Assembly (NCBI GenBank): GCA_039588335.1
Contig: JBDGZZ010000003.1
Coordinates: 1 to 64,000 of the forward strand
DNA length: 64,000 bases
Reading direction: 5' to 3'
From: G020351775 sp039588335
GTDB lineage: Bacteria; Gemmatimonadota; Gemmatimonadetes; Gemmatimonadales; GWC2-71-9
This document shows, piece by piece, positions 61,494 to 64,000 of the stretch. The stretch's first letter is position 1, and every line of letters begins with the position of its first letter. The notes under the pieces were generated by a model. It was not told the DNA's origin, did no database searches, and saw nothing but the letters and a program-made list of their open reading frames with translations. The position numbers and the translations under genes are program-made.

Positions 61494-61583
61494 CGGAGAG
61501 GGAGGGATTCGAACCCTCGGTAGGGCTATTAACCCTACAACGGTTTAGCAAACCGCCGCCTTCAGCCACTCGGCCACCTCTCC
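61494..61583 (-). tRNA. tRNA-Ser (anticodon GCT)
   Basis: This is a 90-nt class II tRNA. The acceptor GGAGAGG (61583-61577) pairs with CCTCTCC (61501-61495), and the anticodon loop TTGCTAA gives GCT, reading AGC/AGT. A long variable arm (GTAGGGTTAATAGCCCTAC) and T-loop TTCGAAT are present. The discriminator is G and CCA is not encoded. Its 3' end is duplicated at 58444-58467. Confidence 0.96.
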
Positions 61584-61688
61584 TGGACTCCGGATGACAC
61601 TCCCTGAGCCGGATTCGAGAGTTCGTAATCTTAATGAGAGAGGGGACCATTACAAGGAGTGGAGTTAGGTCCTGGGGTCGTGCTGTGG

Positions 61689-63128
61689 TCAGAGGTGCTC
61701 TCTTCCGTCTTCCCCTTCGATCTCTCTTGCCTCGTCGGTTTCGTCACCATCCGTCCCGCGCTGCTTCTCGTCTAGGTCCACGATTGGATTTGGCTCCTGC
61801 AATCCTTCCAGTATGTCGTCCAGCACCAGGACGGGCCGGTCAGGGCCGCGGTCGGCCGTAGCCTCAGCGGGTGCAGGCGCGGCAGCCATGGCAAACTTGC
61901 CAAACCATGCCTTCATGGCCGGCTTCTCCAACAGCCCGTGCTCGATCCAGAACACGAGCGAAGCGCAGTACAAGATACTGAAGAATATCGCGGCGTAGAC
62001 TGTGCCCTGCACAATGGTGCCGTCGGTAACGCCCACTCCCACTACCAATGTGGCCAGAACTGCAGATGCGAGGCCCTTGGGAATCAGGACTGACATGAGG
62101 GCCGCGTCTCTCCGTGCGGTTATCTCGGGGGCGAGGAGCCTCACTATCGGCGCACGCGCGACCATGGCGAGGGCGGCAAGCACAGCGCCGACCGTGACTA
62201 CGCGCCAGTCGTCGAAGCGCATCGAGAGGCCGAGGTAGACGAAGAAGAAGGTCTTTATGAGGAATACCGCCTCCGCGAAGACGGATTTCTCGCGGTCTGC
62301 GAACATGGAGAGTCTGAAACTGAAGATCTTTCCGAAGTACTTGTCCGGTATGTTCGGGAAATTTGCGACCGCGATTCCGAAAGCGAGGGCAGCGATGGCG
62401 CCGCTATATCCCAGTAGCTCGGTGATCCCGAAGAGGATGAAGACGTAGGCGAAGGTGGTGAATACCGTGTTCGGGAACTGGCGGATCCGGTCGAGCACGG
62501 CAGACCAAAAAAACGCTCCGGCGATGCCGACGGCTCCGGCAACGCCGAACGACAACGCCAAGCTCACCATCAGGGACTGTCCGTCCACGCTAGCACCGCC
62601 CGAAGGAGCAGTAGCCAGGGCCTGACCGAGGGCAATTGCAAAGACGATTATCAACACGTCGGTCAGTGCCGACTCGAGAAATAGGATCGTGCTCGGCTTG
62701 GGGGCCATTCGGAGGGTGCGAACGAGCGGGACCACGACTGCGGCCGAAGTGCCACTCAAGATCGTGCTGATCAACAGGGCTGTCAGGTAGTCGACTGGAA
62801 GAAGAAGGTCTGCCACCAATCCCAGCAGCATGACCGTGACCAAGAGGGTGCTCAGTGAGATCGCGAGCGTCTCTGCGGCAGCCTCGCCCAGGTGTCTCAC
62901 ATTGAGGTGAATGCCACCCTCGAACAAAATGACGATGAGCGCGAGGGCAAGGAACACGTTACCGACTCGGCCGAAGTCCTCGGGCTCGACAATGTCCAAA
63001 ACGGGGCCGAGAACGATGCCTGCCAACATGAGAATGAGGACGTCCGGAACCTTTGTCCGCTCGAAAAACCCGGCCAGCAGGTGGCCGAAAAAGATCAGCA
63101 GCCCTATGCTAAGGATGGTTACGGCCAT
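61689..63128 (-). CDS. Cation/proton antiporter (CPA family)
   Basis: The protein has 479 residues with ~12-13 membrane helices in the first 410. Landmarks are ILFEGGIHLN, LSGTSAAVVVPL and the ion-binding-site-like LESALTDVLIIV, then LIPKGLASAVLATL late in the membrane part. A soluble, acidic C-terminal tail (~420-479) rich in Asp/Glu may be regulatory. Na+/H+ or K+/H+ exchange is likely; the ion is not determinable here. There is no TrkA/RCK domain. It ends about 105 bp from tRNA-Ser. Confidence 0.88.
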   Translation of the reverse strand: MAVTILSIGLLIFFGHLLAGFFERTKVPDVLILMLAGIVLGPVLDIVEPEDFGRVGNVFLALALIVILFEGGIHLNVRHLGEAAAETLAISLSTLLVTVMLLGLVADLLLPVDYLTALLISTILSGTSAAVVVPLVRTLRMAPKPSTILFLESALTDVLIIVFAIALGQALATAPSGGASVDGQSLMVSLALSFGVAGAVGIAGAFFWSAVLDRIRQFPNTVFTTFAYVFILFGITELLGYSGAIAALAFGIAVANFPNIPDKYFGKIFSFRLSMFADREKSVFAEAVFLIKTFFFVYLGLSMRFDDWRVVTVGAVLAALAMVARAPIVRLLAPEITARRDAALMSVLIPKGLASAVLATLVVGVGVTDGTIVQGTVYAAIFFSILYCASLVFWIEHGLLEKPAMKAWFGKFAMAAAPAPAEATADRGPDRPVLVLDDILEGLQEPNPIVDLDEKQRGTDGDETDEAREIEGEDGREHL

Positions 63129-63152
63129 GGGTTGAAGATATTTGGTGATTGG

Positions 63153-63172
63153 AGAGACGGTAAGTAGACGGG
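63153..63172. repeat. Single copy pair of the 10-bp repeat family
   Basis: GAGACGGTAAGTAGACGGGG is two units of the family found at 55266-55370 and 56921-57075. It lies in the divergent region between the antiporter and the BNR lipoprotein gene. Confidence 0.6.
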
Positions 63173-63210
63173 GAGCAGGGAGCAGATGTCATTCCGTCCA
63201 GGAGGAAACG

Positions 63211-64000
63211 GTGGATTCAAAGCGCTTTTCTATTGCGACGGCTGCAATCCTCGCCTCGGCATGTGTTGGCGAACAGATGTCCCTGCAGTGGATCGACCTG
63301 GCGAACGAGACAAGACGTCAGGTAGTCGTTGACAAAGAAGAAGGCCAGTATCTGGGCCACCCAACTACGGTTCTACTGGAAGACGGCAAGACGATTTTCA
63401 CCGTCTACCCCAAGGGACACGGTAGTGGGGCAATAGTATTGAAGAAGAGCACCGATGGCGGACTCACTTGGAGCGAGCGGCTGCCCACCCCGGAAAACTG
63501 GGCCACCTCCCAGGAAGTGCCGACCATCTATCGCGTCATCGATCCGCGTGGTGTGAGGAGGCTCATCATGTTCTCGGGCCTCTATCCGATAAGAATGGCT
63601 GTCTCGGAAGACGATGGAACGAGCTGGTCAGCGCTCGAGCCCATTGGCGCGTTCGGTGGGATCGTAGCCATGGCGTCAGTGGAGCGGCTGGCGAACGGTG
63701 ATTACATGGCACTGTTTCACGACGACGGCCGGTTCCTGAGAAACTCAGGCGAGAGGTCGGCGTTCGAGGTCTACAAGACGATTTCCAGCGATGGTGGACT
63801 CAACTGGAGCGAGCCTACGATAGTTGCAACTCATGAGTCGGCTCACCTGTGCGAACCCGGTTTGGTGCGTTCGCCCGACGGACGGCAGATTGCAGTCCTG
63901 TTACGAGAGAACAGCCGGCAGTTCAACTCTTTCGTGATGTTCTCGGATGACGAGGGAGAAACCTGGTCGGAGCCAAGAGAGCTACCGGCGTCTCTCACTG
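63211..64000 (+). CDS. BNR-repeat exo-sialidase-like lipoprotein (3'-partial)
   Basis: The start is GTG at 63211 with GGAGG 5 nt upstream (63201-63205). The frame is open to the end of the window, 263 codons. A lipoprotein signal (SIATAAILASACVG) is followed by a beta-propeller with four BNR/Asp-box motifs: STDGGLTWSE, SEDDGTSWSA, SSDGGLNWSE and SDDEGETWSE. Such propellers occur in sialidases and related glycan hydrolases or lyases, but catalytic residues are not assignable in the part seen. Confidence 0.85.
   Translation, partial: MDSKRFSIATAAILASACVGEQMSLQWIDLANETRRQVVVDKEEGQYLGHPTTVLLEDGKTIFTVYPKGHGSGAIVLKKSTDGGLTWSERLPTPENWATSQEVPTIYRVIDPRGVRRLIMFSGLYPIRMAVSEDDGTSWSALEPIGAFGGIVAMASVERLANGDYMALFHDDGRFLRNSGERSAFEVYKTISSDGGLNWSEPTIVATHESAHLCEPGLVRSPDGRQIAVLLRENSRQFNSFVMFSDDEGETWSEPRELPASLT

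Overview
The window is a GC-rich, densely packed bacterial chromosome segment, almost entirely housekeeping. It most resembles Gemmatimonadota or a close relative. The reasons are the DUF4159/DUF4175 pair, the large propeller-barrel metalloproteases, the FlgD-like C-terminal tail on a secreted subtilase, the SPOR lipoprotein, the Gram-negative envelope genes (LolA, TonB receptor) and the very frequent GTG/TTG starts with 1-4 nt gene overlaps. That lineage is an inference from gene content, not from a marker tree.

Layout. 1-5.97 kb: the 3' end of a hydantoinase B gene, then a minus-strand run of a Crp/Fnr regulator, an MBL hydrolase, a CsgG-like periplasmic protein and a GAF/HD-GYP protein. 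6.1-13.2 kb: plus-strand run rpmE-prfA-prmC-ylbF-tmk-S41 protease-DUF2520-small membrane protein, then an NTF2-like lipoprotein and a GyrI-like protein. 13.2-26.3 kb: minus strand with lolA, aroF, an RNase Z-like hydrolase, a subtilase, smc, a propeller/SPOR lipoprotein and a 1099-residue metalloprotease/propeller/barrel protein. 26.2-30.5 kb: the ribosomal operon rpsF-rpsR-DUF2232-rplI continuing into a DAK2-DegV fusion (fatty acid kinase FakA+FakB in one chain) and rsfS. 30.6-40.9 kb (minus): ychF, hppA, pth, rplY, prs, tRNA-Gln, ispE, a flippase-like membrane protein, a degenerate Hpt protein and pdxJ. 40.9-57 kb (mostly plus): a lipoprotein, mce (minus), trxA, rsmI, DUF4159, DUF4175, a TPR protein, a Tat-exported protein of the misnamed 'asparagine synthetase B' family, a JAMM-DinG helicase fusion, an aminotransferase, an orphan, a DUF1579-like protein and an M28 peptidase. 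57-64 kb: gltX, a hairpin-rich spacer, a TonB-dependent receptor, tRNA-Ser, a cation/proton antiporter and the start of a BNR-repeat lipoprotein.

The genes form ordinary operons for translation (rpmE, prfA, prmC, rpsF, rpsR, rplI, rsfS, pth, rplY, rsmI, gltX), chromosome maintenance (smc, DinG) and envelope work. No defence island, phage, CRISPR array or transposase was seen.

Points that deserve attention: the single-chain FakA-FakB enzyme; an rsfS reading frame with no ATG/GTG/TTG start lying in frame after the preceding TGA; a pth gene that can only start at CTG; a complete JAMM metalloprotease motif fused to an iron-sulfur DinG helicase; a glutamyl-tRNA synthetase lacking its zinc-binding module; a 10-bp repeat family whose copies contain the stop codons of three neighbouring genes; and a direct repeat of the tRNA-Ser 3' end flanking the TonB receptor gene.
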